Of a DNA stretch of 36,910 nucleotides, positions 23,254 through 29,560 are shown piece after piece (within the stretch, counting starts at the first letter, position 1; every line of letters begins with the position of its first letter). The translations under genes were made by a program, and so were the position numbers. Source of the DNA: a virus. Below the pieces are notes generated by a model. The model saw only the letters and a list, made by a program, of their open reading frames with translations, was not told where the DNA came from and made no database searches. The DNA is taken from the IMG/VR virus record IMGVR_UViG_3300046170_000175, positions 1 through 36,910 of that record, one strand, 5' to 3'.

Positions 23254-24065
23254 TTCCGATCTGCCAAGAGTGGATCAGCATCTTTGGTGCTGAGGTCGAT
23301 GATTCCATCGCCACTGACAACATCAATGGAGTGCGTGATCCAAATGCACCCATGTCTGACAGTGAGCAGTCAAAGGATGGAGTGCATGATGACAATGCAC
23401 CCACTGAAGACAAGCCAGCTCACAAGTGGTCAACGACACCCAATGCAATGAATGACAGCCAAGTGTCTCGCATCGCCAGATCACTCAACCAAGTGATTCA
23501 GAATGCCAAGGTCACTCGCAATCGTCTCAACTGCAATGGCAATAAGCTGGATGCCAGCCAAGCCATGCAGGGTAGTGAGAAGGCATTCCGCAATCGTGGT
23601 CGCACCAATGGCAAGCGGTCACTCGCACTGATCATCGACATGAGTGGATCGATGACCAGCACATGGCGAGTGGATGGTGGCAAGGAATTCGTGCTGGCTT
23701 TCCGTGAGCTAGCTCGACAAAACAAGTTGGACTTGGAAATCCTGCTCACCCAAAACTACCACACTGCTCAATCCTATCGTGTTCGCCATGATGATTGCGA
23801 TCAGTGGCTCAACGATCTTCACCCAGATGGCAATGGCGAGCAGATCATGAAGTGCATGAAACGCTTCGATTCCATCATCAAGCGAAGCACCACATCAGTG
23901 ATCTTCACTGACTCCTACTTGGCTGACAGCGACATCGATACCGAGCAGTATCGGAGGATGGGTCTCAACACCATCGCCTGTTACATCGAGCCAAAGGAGT
24001 GGAAGATTCCAAGGGGTCGCAGTCGGATGAATGAACACTTCGCCAGAAGCGTGATCGCCACCTGA
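23088..24065 (+). CDS. zincin-plus-VWA (CobT-like) protein, VWA part (frame-split)
   Basis: The open frame actually extends back to 22959, but sequence continuous with the N-terminal part starts near 23090 (ATKTNEAGIKKQ). The C-terminal domain is a von Willebrand A domain with a perfect MIDAS motif, DMSGSMTS, preceded by RSLALII, and a later TSVIFTDSYLADSD that fits the distal MIDAS strand. VWA proteins of this kind work with MoxR/CobS ATPases in metal insertion or remodelling. The frame ends at TGA 24063, but the next 16 codons in the +1 frame (EANELARRLMREILKD) look like its natural end at 24114. Correcting both sites gives 505 residues. Confidence 0.65.
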   Translation, partial: ATKTNEAGIKKQPSASVPKWSGADEMLYQGKSKKTRLIVLEFYRRAIACATSLQLIPICQEWISIFGAEVDDSIATDNINGVRDPNAPMSDSEQSKDGVHDDNAPTEDKPAHKWSTTPNAMNDSQVSRIARSLNQVIQNAKVTRNRLNCNGNKLDASQAMQGSEKAFRNRGRTNGKRSLALIIDMSGSMTSTWRVDGGKEFVLAFRELARQNKLDLEILLTQNYHTAQSYRVRHDDCDQWLNDLHPDGNGEQIMKCMKRFDSIIKRSTTSVIFTDSYLADSDIDTEQYRRMGLNTIACYIEPKEWKIPRGRSRMNEHFARSVIAT

Positions 24066-24118
24066 AGCCAATGAGCTAGCTCGCAGGCTCATGCGTGAAA
24101 TCCTCAAGGACTAAGACC

Positions 24119-24553
24119 ATGACGCACTATATTGAAATAGCAATCTACTGCATCATCATCTGGCTGGTCACTGTCGCCACTGCACCCGCACAAACACAAT
24201 CGGAGATCGTCACTGCCACCATCATACTGGAGGGTGGTGGCGAATACTCCGAGGGTGCGATGCAAGCTGTGCATGAGGTCATCGTCAATCGATCAGCCAA
24301 GCGTGGCTTATCACTGGCAGAGGTCTGCCTCCAGCCATTTCAGTTTTCATGCTGGAATGGTGCGGAGGTCGCCAGCCAGATCATCGAAGCCAAGCGTCAT
24401 CCCAGATGGCGTGAGGCTTTTGCCATTACTGTGGACACTGCAACCAACTTCACTGATGGAGCAGACCACTACCATGCAGACTACTGCAACCCATACTGGA
24501 ATAAACACATGAAGGTCACTGCCAAGATCGGCAGACACATCTTCTACAAATAG
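24119..24553 (+). CDS. membrane-anchored SleB-like cell wall hydrolase (endolysin), 144 aa
   Basis: The start is ATG 24119; the earlier GTG at 24095 lies in the VWA gene's probable tail. Residues 5-22 are a hydrophobic segment (IAIYCIIIWLVTVATA) followed by APAQTQ, so this is a signal or signal-arrest-release anchor. Residues 36-45 (ILEGGGEYSEG, Glu38 as candidate catalytic residue), VIVNRS, QFSCW and DHYHADYCNPYW follow the order of the Hydrolase_2/SleB family, which cleaves peptidoglycan. It is encoded in the ATPase/VWA cassette, far from the holin-like genes at 7503-8064. Confidence 0.75.
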   Translation: MTHYIEIAIYCIIIWLVTVATAPAQTQSEIVTATIILEGGGEYSEGAMQAVHEVIVNRSAKRGLSLAEVCLQPFQFSCWNGAEVASQIIEAKRHPRWREAFAITVDTATNFTDGADHYHADYCNPYWNKHMKVTAKIGRHIFYK

Positions 24554-24565
24554 AAAGAAAACCAA

Positions 24566-24826
24566 ATGCAAAACCCACATGAAACCATAAGACGCATCGT
24601 GCTAAACGAATCACCGATGCCAGACAAGGATCGCCTAGACATAGGCATCACAGCAGGAATGTCATCCCATGAATTTGGGACGGGATTCATCACAGCAGTG
24701 AACGATGCCTTTGAGCTAAACTCCGAGACCAAACCCAGCGAGCAGGAGATAAACTGGATCGCTGATGCAACCGATGCAGTGCTGGATCGCACATTCATGA
24801 TGCTTAGGGAGGTCGAAAGATCATGA
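24566..24826 (+). CDS. hypothetical protein, 86 aa
   Basis: Acidic, helical, with HETIRRIVLNESPMPDKDRLDIGI and EQEINWIADATDAVLDRTF. No family recognised. It follows the lysin after a 12-base A-rich leader and overlaps the next gene as ATGA. It shares the cassette's GATC-rich composition. Confidence 0.6.
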   Translation: MQNPHETIRRIVLNESPMPDKDRLDIGITAGMSSHEFGTGFITAVNDAFELNSETKPSEQEINWIADATDAVLDRTFMMLREVERS

Positions 24827-25032
24827 GCGACTACTGCAACATATGCGAGACTCGCAGACCACAGGGTGGCACTCAGCACCTAGTATTGAATGGTGGCGAG
24901 CTGTGGCTGGAATACTGCCAGAGCTGTGGCGACACCGAAACACTGACCAACCCATCCACTGGGGAGGTCAAAACCATAGCGGAGGTTGCCGAGCTAGCTC
25001 GCACCACTGATCGCTCAGAGGAATCTCTGTAG
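24823..25032 (+). CDS. small zinc-ribbon-like protein, 69 aa
   Basis: Two CxxC knuckles (YCNICE at residues 4-9 and YCQSCGD at about 31-37), separated by about 24 residues, suggest one zinc site. The C-terminal half is helical (IAEVAELARTTDRSEESL). It is the last gene of the cassette, starting within the stop of the previous gene, and is followed by tandem hairpins and a strong terminator. A copy of GAGCTAGCTC lies at its end. Confidence 0.65.
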   Translation: MSDYCNICETRRPQGGTQHLVLNGGELWLEYCQSCGDTETLTNPSTGEVKTIAEVAELARTTDRSEESL

Positions 25033-25070
25033 CCGCTGCAACCCCGCAGCGAACCGCTGCAACCCGCAGC
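25033..25070 (+). repeat. tandem hairpin repeat CCGCTGCAACCC(C)GCAGC x2
   Basis: Two near-identical units start directly after the stop codon of the zinc-ribbon gene. Each folds as GCTGC-loop-GCAGC with a 5-6 base loop. They precede the terminator by 15 bases and may protect the 3' end of the message or bind a protein. Confidence 0.55.
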
Positions 25071-25085
25071 CAACCCGACAATCCA

Positions 25086-25117
25086 AGCTCACACTCTTCG
25101 GGGTGTGGGCTTTTTTT
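25086..25117 (+). terminator. strong rho-independent terminator with UUCG loop
   Basis: An 11-bp stem (AGCTCACACTC / GGGTGTGGGCT, two G-U pairs) is capped by UUCG and followed by seven T. It closes the ATPase/VWA/lysin cassette. Confidence 0.85.
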
Positions 25118-25151
25118 GTGCCTACCCGCCAACAAAAATCTGCGATGCCCC

Positions 25152-25163
25152 ATACTATGGACA
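25152..25163 (+). repeat. third copy of ATACTATGGACA
   Basis: Exact 12-base match to the ends of the direct repeats at 20596-20607 and 20801-20812. With them it brackets the cassette. Confidence 0.6.
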
Positions 25164-25195
25164 TACTCCGATCCAAAACTTTTTTAAAAAAACCA

Positions 25196-25224
25196 TTGAC
25201 ACCCTTTTGCAAATTTGCAAACCT
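25196..25224 (+). promoter_or_regulatory. candidate promoter (TTGACA) for the tmRNA-like RNA and early operon
   Basis: A perfect TTGACA at 25196-25201. With 17-base spacing the -10 would be the poor AAACCT at 25219-25224, placing the start at about 25231, right before the RNA's 5' end. A weak -10 covered by a palindrome suggests activation or repression by a regulator. Confidence 0.35.
25206..25221. promoter_or_regulatory. 16-bp perfect palindrome TTTGCAAATTTGCAAA, candidate operator
   Basis: Two adjacent copies of the palindrome TTTGCAAA form a larger perfect palindrome between the TTGACA and the tmRNA-like gene. Its core matches the palindrome at 20307-20318 in front of the late operon. 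Confidence 0.5.
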
Positions 25225-25234
25225 GTTGATCGTG

Positions 25235-25300
25235 GGGGATGAAAGGTTATCGACTTGGCTTCGGTCAAGGACGGAGGTTCGATTCCTCCCATCTCCACCA
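25235..25300 (+). ncRNA. 66-nt tmRNA-like (tRNA-like domain only) RNA
   Basis: Acceptor stem GGGGATG (25235-25241) pairs with CATCTCC (25290-25296), followed by discriminator A and an encoded CCA. The third pair is G-U, the alanine identity pair of tRNA-Ala and tmRNA. A D-loop without stem (AAAGGTTATCGA) resembles the tmRNA GG..UCGAC segment. A 6-bp hairpin, CTTGGC-TTCG-GTCAAG, stands where tmRNA has helix P2 and its whole message domain. Then come GAC and a perfect T-arm (GGAGG, loop TTCGATT, CCTCC). The layout GGAC plus T-arm plus CUCCACCA is that of tmRNA 3' ends. There is no anticodon arm and no tag frame. It lies 29 bases before the first early gene. Confidence 0.75.
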
Positions 25301-25329
25301 ACCAATAACCAATAGCAAACCGTAAAAAT

Positions 25330-25503
25330 ATGAATACAGAAAAACTAATCCAATACATTAACGACTGGGCGGATCAATCCGAGAGGCAAGCCTACAAGTG
25401 GAGTGCCGATGGGTATTTTAACGAAGCCTTCAAGGCTCAATTGATTGCTGACTTCTTGAGGGAAGACCTCGTGAAGGGTATCAAGAATGACTTAGTCAAG
25501 TAA
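25330..25503 (+). CDS. 57-aa hypothetical early protein
   Basis: Frame from ATG 25330 to TAA 25501, reading MNTEKLIQYINDWADQ and ending VKGIKNDLVK, helical and charged. It is preceded by an A-rich leader with two ACCAATA elements and followed by three more. First protein gene of the early block, and unrecognised. Confidence 0.6.
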   Translation: MNTEKLIQYINDWADQSERQAYKWSADGYFNEAFKAQLIADFLREDLVKGIKNDLVK

Positions 25504-25535
25504 CCAATAACCAATAACCAATAAATAAAAATACA

Positions 25536-26105
25536 ATGAATAAGCTAGTAAAAAAAATCGCTGAACACTGCAACTGGGAAGTTAATATGGCAGACCTAGA
25601 GGGTCACGATACCGAGGAAGCCAAGTGGCGTTCTCATGTTGCGAGACAAATCCTAAGCATGATCAACTTGGATGAGATAGAGAATCCCTACTACACCATT
25701 AGGTATTACTTTAAGGATGATCCAGAATCCATTCGTGAGGCTGAAGTGTGTGTGGGTGGCGATGAGGATTATCAAGATGATGACAACATCTTCTTCTACT
25801 TTGATAGCATCTTTAGCCTTCATTCTCTTTATGTTGCAGGAGAGAAAACAATGGAGGAGTTCGTTGTCGTAAACTACTGGAGTGTAGACGAAGAGGACTT
25901 CGACAGGGACATGAAGGATGAATGGGTCACCGTTCTCAACAGGGATGTGGTTAATGAGACCGCACAAAGCAAACACGCATTGGGTCGAAAGATCACCGAT
26001 GCAGAATGGAGATCAATCTCTAATCAAGTTCATCGAGAGGGTGCTGGCTTTGAGGGGGCTTGGGCAATCGCCATTGAGTTCATCAAACAAATAACCGACA
26101 AATAA
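25536..26105 (+). CDS. hypothetical early protein, 189 aa
   Basis: Acidic protein with no recognised family: an N-terminal helix (VKKIAEHCNWEVNMADLEGHD), an Asp-rich middle (GGDEDYQDDDNIFFYFD) and a C-terminal helix. The leader carries three CCAATA repeats instead of a Shine-Dalgarno. Early position suggests host take-over or replication support, without further evidence. Confidence 0.65.
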   Translation: MNKLVKKIAEHCNWEVNMADLEGHDTEEAKWRSHVARQILSMINLDEIENPYYTIRYYFKDDPESIREAEVCVGGDEDYQDDDNIFFYFDSIFSLHSLYVAGEKTMEEFVVVNYWSVDEEDFDRDMKDEWVTVLNRDVVNETAQSKHALGRKITDAEWRSISNQVHREGAGFEGAWAIAIEFIKQITDK

Positions 26106-26118
26106 AAGGAGGCATACC

Positions 26119-26529
26119 ATGGACTACACAAAAGAAGCCATCATTGGCACAACAAAACTAGTCAGCATTCGTTTATTTGTGGAGGGTGATGTTACTGATC
26201 ACTCGCAAATTATCGACTTCGACAAACTGGAGATTGGTAGCTTATCAATTGATAAGGATGGTAGGGAATACTGGTGCGATACCCATGTCATTGGTGCTTC
26301 CTATGATAAACGAAACAATGAAACCCAAGTTACTCTGGAGCTATTTGATAATCCAGAGGATTGCCCAGAAAGTAAGCAGGACTTAACGGAGGAGGACTTG
26401 TTCTCTGCCCCAGAGTTCTACCTGTGGTGGGAATGCATGGAAGAACCAATGGAGATAACAATGCTCGCAGAAAAGGGCATTGACAGTTCTTCCACTTCCA
26501 GAACAATTCACACAATCAAACTAAACTAA
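26119..26529 (+). CDS. hypothetical early protein, 136 aa
   Basis: Acidic, mixed alpha/beta sequence, unrecognised (for example REYWCDTHVIGASYDKRN and PEFYLWWECMEEP). It has the clearest Shine-Dalgarno of the region, AAGGAGG, 7 bases before the ATG, unlike its A-rich-leader neighbours. Confidence 0.65.
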   Translation: MDYTKEAIIGTTKLVSIRLFVEGDVTDHSQIIDFDKLEIGSLSIDKDGREYWCDTHVIGASYDKRNNETQVTLELFDNPEDCPESKQDLTEEDLFSAPEFYLWWECMEEPMEITMLAEKGIDSSSTSRTIHTIKLN

Positions 26530-26538
26530 TAAAAAAAT

Positions 26539-26706
26539 ATGGATAACGAACAAAAATACACGCTACAAATACTTAATCAGCTTCTAGAGGAAGTATTCGA
26601 TATAGAGTTTGAAGCTAGACCTAAACACCTTCAAAACATTGTTGAAGAAGCCGAAGACCTTTTAATAGCTAAAGGTATTCGTTACAGAACACCAACAAAT
26701 ATCTAA
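26539..26706 (+). CDS. 55-aa hypothetical protein
   Basis: Frame from ATG 26539 to TAA 26704, reading MDNEQKYTLQILNQLLEE and ending RTPTNI, helical and acidic. Nine bases separate it from the previous stop, with only an A-run as leader. Unrecognised. Confidence 0.55.
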   Translation: MDNEQKYTLQILNQLLEEVFDIEFEARPKHLQNIVEEAEDLLIAKGIRYRTPTNI

Positions 26707-26728
26707 ACCAAAAAATATCTAAAAAAAT

Positions 26729-27154
26729 ATGAAATACGAAATACAAGTTCACGACATCCAGTTCTCAATGATTGACGAGGATGGAAACGAGTTACCGAAC
26801 AAGGATGGTTCGCCAAAACTCTTTACTCTTAATCCTAAATGCGATGCTAGCTGGATAGCTGATTCAATGCAAGCTGATTGGCTTGAGGAATGGGAACATG
26901 ATATTGCCCCCAAGAGCAAGGGTTATTCAATGCAGGAGACTATGGAGTTCGTTCGTGACCACTACTTACAGTGGGAGCTAATCGGACATCATACGGATCA
27001 CGATGCCTACTTGGAGTTTCACAACTACAGGAACGCTACGCACTTCTGCTGTTATCCCCATGCGGATGAGAATTCTCTCATTGAGGGCATTCACTTCATC
27101 ATGGATATGCACTACCGCAATAAAGCGGAGGAGGAAGCTCATGCTAGCCTTTAA
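26729..27154 (+). CDS. hypothetical early protein, 141 aa
   Basis: Unrecognised. It contains a His/Cys-rich segment near residues 85-112 (IGHHTDHDAYLEFHNY, then HFCCYPHAD) that could bind metal. A-rich leader. Its end overlaps the replication-protein gene by 14 bases and provides that gene's GGAGGA ribosome-binding site. Confidence 0.65.
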   Translation: MKYEIQVHDIQFSMIDEDGNELPNKDGSPKLFTLNPKCDASWIADSMQADWLEEWEHDIAPKSKGYSMQETMEFVRDHYLQWELIGHHTDHDAYLEFHNYRNATHFCCYPHADENSLIEGIHFIMDMHYRNKAEEEAHASL

Positions 27155-27557
27155 TGAAAGCCAAGCGATTAAATATGGACTCAAGGAAGCAATCATTCTT
27201 CACAAGGTTATCTTCTATATCCTACTCAACCGCAAGGAGGACAGGAATCTTCGCAATGGGAGACACTGGACATTTAACCCAAGAGATAAGTGGAGAGAGA
27301 TTTTCCCAATGTTTTCTAAGCATCAGATATGGAGATCATTCAAAAGCCTTGAGGAACAGGGTGCTTTGGTCACTGACTCGTTCAATCGCATGGCTTATGA
27401 CAAAACCACTTGGTATAGCCTTTCGGATGCGATGCTCAAAGAGTGCCTTGCGGATGAATACTGGAAGAAAGCCATTTACAAAAGTGTGAAACCCGTTTAC
27501 AAAAATGCAAAACCAATACCATTAAACAAAAAAATTATACAAGTTAATCCATATTAA
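27141..27557 (+). CDS. winged-helix phage replication protein, 138 aa
   Basis: The start ATG 27141 is chosen over 27003 because GGAGGAGG lies 7 bases upstream and similarity starts at once (FNESQAIKYGLKEAIILHKVIF). The sequence GRHWTFNPRDKWREIFPMFSKHQIWRSFKSLEEQGAL is the DnaD/replication-initiator-type winged helix common in phages, where a helicase loader or origin binder is encoded near the helicase. The C-terminus is Lys/Pro-rich and short, without a DnaD tail. Role inferred. Confidence 0.65.
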   Translation: MLAFNESQAIKYGLKEAIILHKVIFYILLNRKEDRNLRNGRHWTFNPRDKWREIFPMFSKHQIWRSFKSLEEQGALVTDSFNRMAYDKTTWYSLSDAMLKECLADEYWKKAIYKSVKPVYKNAKPIPLNKKIIQVNPY

Positions 27558-27559
27558 TT

Positions 27560-27736
27560 ATGAATACAGATCAGACAGAAGCCCAACAAGAGCGTATACA
27601 AACGAGGATTGAAATGATTCGCACTGAATCCAGAATCCTTTCCTACAAGATAGAGCGAATGGAACAGCAACGCCATCAGCTACAGGAAGAGAAAAGAAAA
27701 CTCAAAGAGGTATTGGATTCGGAGGTTTCCAAATGA
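27560..27736 (+). CDS. 58-aa coiled-coil protein
   Basis: Frame from ATG 27560 to TGA 27734, which overlaps the nuclease gene as ATGA. Heptad-like, charged (ERIQTRIEMIRTESRIL ... MEQQRHQLQEEKRKLKEV). Probably a small oligomeric partner; no family recognised. Confidence 0.6.
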   Translation: MNTDQTEAQQERIQTRIEMIRTESRILSYKIERMEQQRHQLQEEKRKLKEVLDSEVSK

Positions 27737-28488
27737 GTCACTTCTACGATTGCTCCAATGATCCATTCCTCACCAAAGCAGGAACACCATCTCAAGCCAA
27801 AAAGGTCGGTGCTTTTCCGTCTGTAACCACAGTGATGGGAATCATCAAAGACCCCTTCTTGGATGGGACTTGGTCGCCAAATAAATTCGTTGAGCTAGCT
27901 CGTGAAAACGAAGATTGGGACATGGAAGAAATCAAGAGGCGTAAGTTTGGTATGCGGGAATCCCCCATTGATGGCTCTGAAATAACAGCATCGGAGTTCG
28001 GGACGACAGTTCACGGAAGGCTGGAGAAGCACATCAATGACATGATCGATGGCAGAAAGCCCAAGCTGGACACTGTGTGGGACGAGTGGGCTGAACCCTT
28101 CCTCAAGCACCTTGTTGATAATCAGATTGAACCCATCAAGGCAGAGATGATTGCGTGGGATGATGAGATAAAGGTGGCTGGTAGCGTGGACTTCGTTGGT
28201 AAAATGCCAGACGGCAAATATTATATGGCTGACTACAAGTGCAGGGACTGCAAGGGTCGTGGTGGAAAGTTCTACGAGAAGAAGGACTGCACCCAACTGG
28301 CTATCGAAAGTTGGATGCTGGCTAGAATGTGGGAGCTAGAATATCTTCCGTGGATTACAAGCGTCTGCATAGACATCGGCACGAAGAAACATTACCACAA
28401 GGAGTGGAGTTGGAAGCAGATGCAGAAGGGTATCGAACGCTTCAAGCTAACTGCGGAAATATACTGGATGGACTTCATGAACCCCTAG
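27733..28488 (+). CDS. PD-(D/E)XK (RecB/Cas4-type) exonuclease, 251 aa
   Basis: The residues fit the family: FPSVTTVMG at the start, GTTVHGRLEKH (about 88-98) as the first helix motif, then VAGSVDFVG (Asp as first metal ligand), YYMADYKCRD (D-x-K core), and KDCTQLAIESWMLA (conserved Gln helix). Such phage nucleases resect double-stranded ends and pair with annealing proteins. Erf is encoded two genes downstream. One GAGCTAGCTC copy lies inside. Confidence 0.75.
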   Translation: MSHFYDCSNDPFLTKAGTPSQAKKVGAFPSVTTVMGIIKDPFLDGTWSPNKFVELARENEDWDMEEIKRRKFGMRESPIDGSEITASEFGTTVHGRLEKHINDMIDGRKPKLDTVWDEWAEPFLKHLVDNQIEPIKAEMIAWDDEIKVAGSVDFVGKMPDGKYYMADYKCRDCKGRGGKFYEKKDCTQLAIESWMLARMWELEYLPWITSVCIDIGTKKHYHKEWSWKQMQKGIERFKLTAEIYWMDFMNP

Positions 28489-28489
28489 T

Positions 28490-28759
28490 ATGAATGCTTA
28501 TCTCTTAAAGTATACTCATGGCGATGGGGATACTGTTTTCTATTGCTGGAAGATAGCCAAGGACGAAAAGACAGCGTTCAAGTTTGCATTCGGAGTTTCT
28601 CAAAAAAAGAATCAAACACAAATATCTACCAAGCGTGGACTAAAAATTAAATTAATCGAAATCGAATCCCATGAAGTATCTGAAGCATTCCCAATTAGCC
28701 CAGTATCGAAAAAAGAACCTACCAAAGAAGTGTCCAATAATGGAGAATGGATGCTCTAA
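28490..28759 (+). CDS. hypothetical protein, 89 aa
   Basis: Begins MNAYLLKYTHGDGDTVFYCW and looks like a small beta-alpha protein with a Lys-rich middle and a low-complexity end. It starts 2 bases after the nuclease stop and overlaps the endonuclease VII frame by 89 bases. Unrecognised. Confidence 0.6.
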   Translation: MNAYLLKYTHGDGDTVFYCWKIAKDEKTAFKFAFGVSQKKNQTQISTKRGLKIKLIEIESHEVSEAFPISPVSKKEPTKEVSNNGEWML

Positions 28760-29114
28760 TCCCTGCGTGGATCACAACCACACAAGTGGCATGGTGCGTG
28801 GTGTTATATCCATGGAGGGCAATACTTTTTTGGGTCGTGTGGAAAATAGTTTCCGAAGGTTTGGGACAAGCTCCGATGTGGGTCTCGCAAGGATACTGAG
28901 AAACATGGCTGACTACTTGGATCAAGGTGACACGGAATACCTTCATCCAGTTGGATTGCGTCAGCTAGCTTCTAGGTTTAAGAGGTTAGTCGTTGGTGAT
29001 CAAGAGTTTGCACTAAAAAAGATGGGTGCAAAAAAAAGTGAAATAAAAGCTTGCACTAACTCAAAGCAGAGGACAGCATTGTATCGAAAGTTAATTACTA
29101 ATTATGGAAAATAA
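28671..29114 (+). CDS. endonuclease VII-like resolvase, 147 aa
   Basis: CPIMENGC, then CVDHNHTSGMVRGVI is the HNH/treble-clef core of recombination endonuclease VII, which cuts Holliday junctions and branched DNA before packaging. The following LGRVENSFRRFG and LARILRNMADYLD segments match phage relatives. The second Cys pair of T4 Endo VII is absent (SMEGNT stands there), as in a subset of podoviral members. The true start may be downstream of 28671, since the first residues overlap the previous gene. Confidence 0.7.
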   Translation: MKYLKHSQLAQYRKKNLPKKCPIMENGCSNPCVDHNHTSGMVRGVISMEGNTFLGRVENSFRRFGTSSDVGLARILRNMADYLDQGDTEYLHPVGLRQLASRFKRLVVGDQEFALKKMGAKKSEIKACTNSKQRTALYRKLITNYGK

Positions 29115-29550
29115 AAACATACTACAAGAAATCCAATCGGAACTCAAAGCTCCGAAGGGTCAACGCAATAACTTCGGCAACTACAATTATCGTAGTGCTG
29201 AAGATATTTTAGAAGCAGTGAAGCCACTACTCAAGAAGCACAACTGTGCATTGGTTATCAATGATGAGGTGCTTGAGGTGGGTGGTCGAGTTTATGTAAA
29301 GGCTACAGCTATGTTGGCTTTTGAAAGTCAGCCATTCGCAAGTGCCTCTGCATTTGCTCGTGAGGCAGAAAACAAGAAGGGTATGGACGAGGCTCAGATC
29401 ACTGGATCGGCTAGCTCATACGCTCGTAAGTATGCACTGAATGGCTTGCTAGCTATTGACGATACGAAGGATGCTGACTTCACAAATCGTCACGGCAAAG
29501 ATTCTCCAGCTACCAAGAAGGTGGCTAAAACTAATAACGAACTAATATAG
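29104..29550 (+). CDS. erf: Erf-family single-strand annealing protein, 148 aa
   Basis: NFGNYNYRSAEDILEAVKPLL near the N-terminus, then ASAFAREAENKKGMDEAQITGSA and SSYARKYALNGLLAIDDTKDAD, are the hallmark segments of the Erf family. The protein anneals single strands during phage recombination or genome circularisation. A short Lys-rich tail follows. Together with the PD-(D/E)XK nuclease and endonuclease VII it forms a recombination set. Confidence 0.85.
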   Translation: MENKNILQEIQSELKAPKGQRNNFGNYNYRSAEDILEAVKPLLKKHNCALVINDEVLEVGGRVYVKATAMLAFESQPFASASAFAREAENKKGMDEAQITGSASSYARKYALNGLLAIDDTKDADFTNRHGKDSPATKKVAKTNNELI

Positions 29551-29560
29551 GAGGTAAAAG

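Noticed and set aside
10465-24114. Programmed +1 frameshifting as the main explanation for the split genes
   Set aside because: The sites share no slippery motif or stimulatory hairpin, one site needs the opposite change, and all lie at or near G/C runs typical of indel errors. It is kept only as an alternative.
25235-25300. Ordinary tRNA (for example Glu from a UUC in the loop) or a 4-base-anticodon frameshift suppressor
   Set aside because: The middle hairpin is a C(UUCG)G tetraloop on a 6-bp stem, the D-stem is missing and the length is about ten bases short. An 8-base loop reading (GCTTCGGT) contains no CCCC-type anticodon that would explain the G-run frame changes.
25270-25300. attP copied from a host ssrA 3' end
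   Set aside because: Possible in principle, but the 5' acceptor strand, D-loop and closing hairpin are also present, and no integrase gene is visible.
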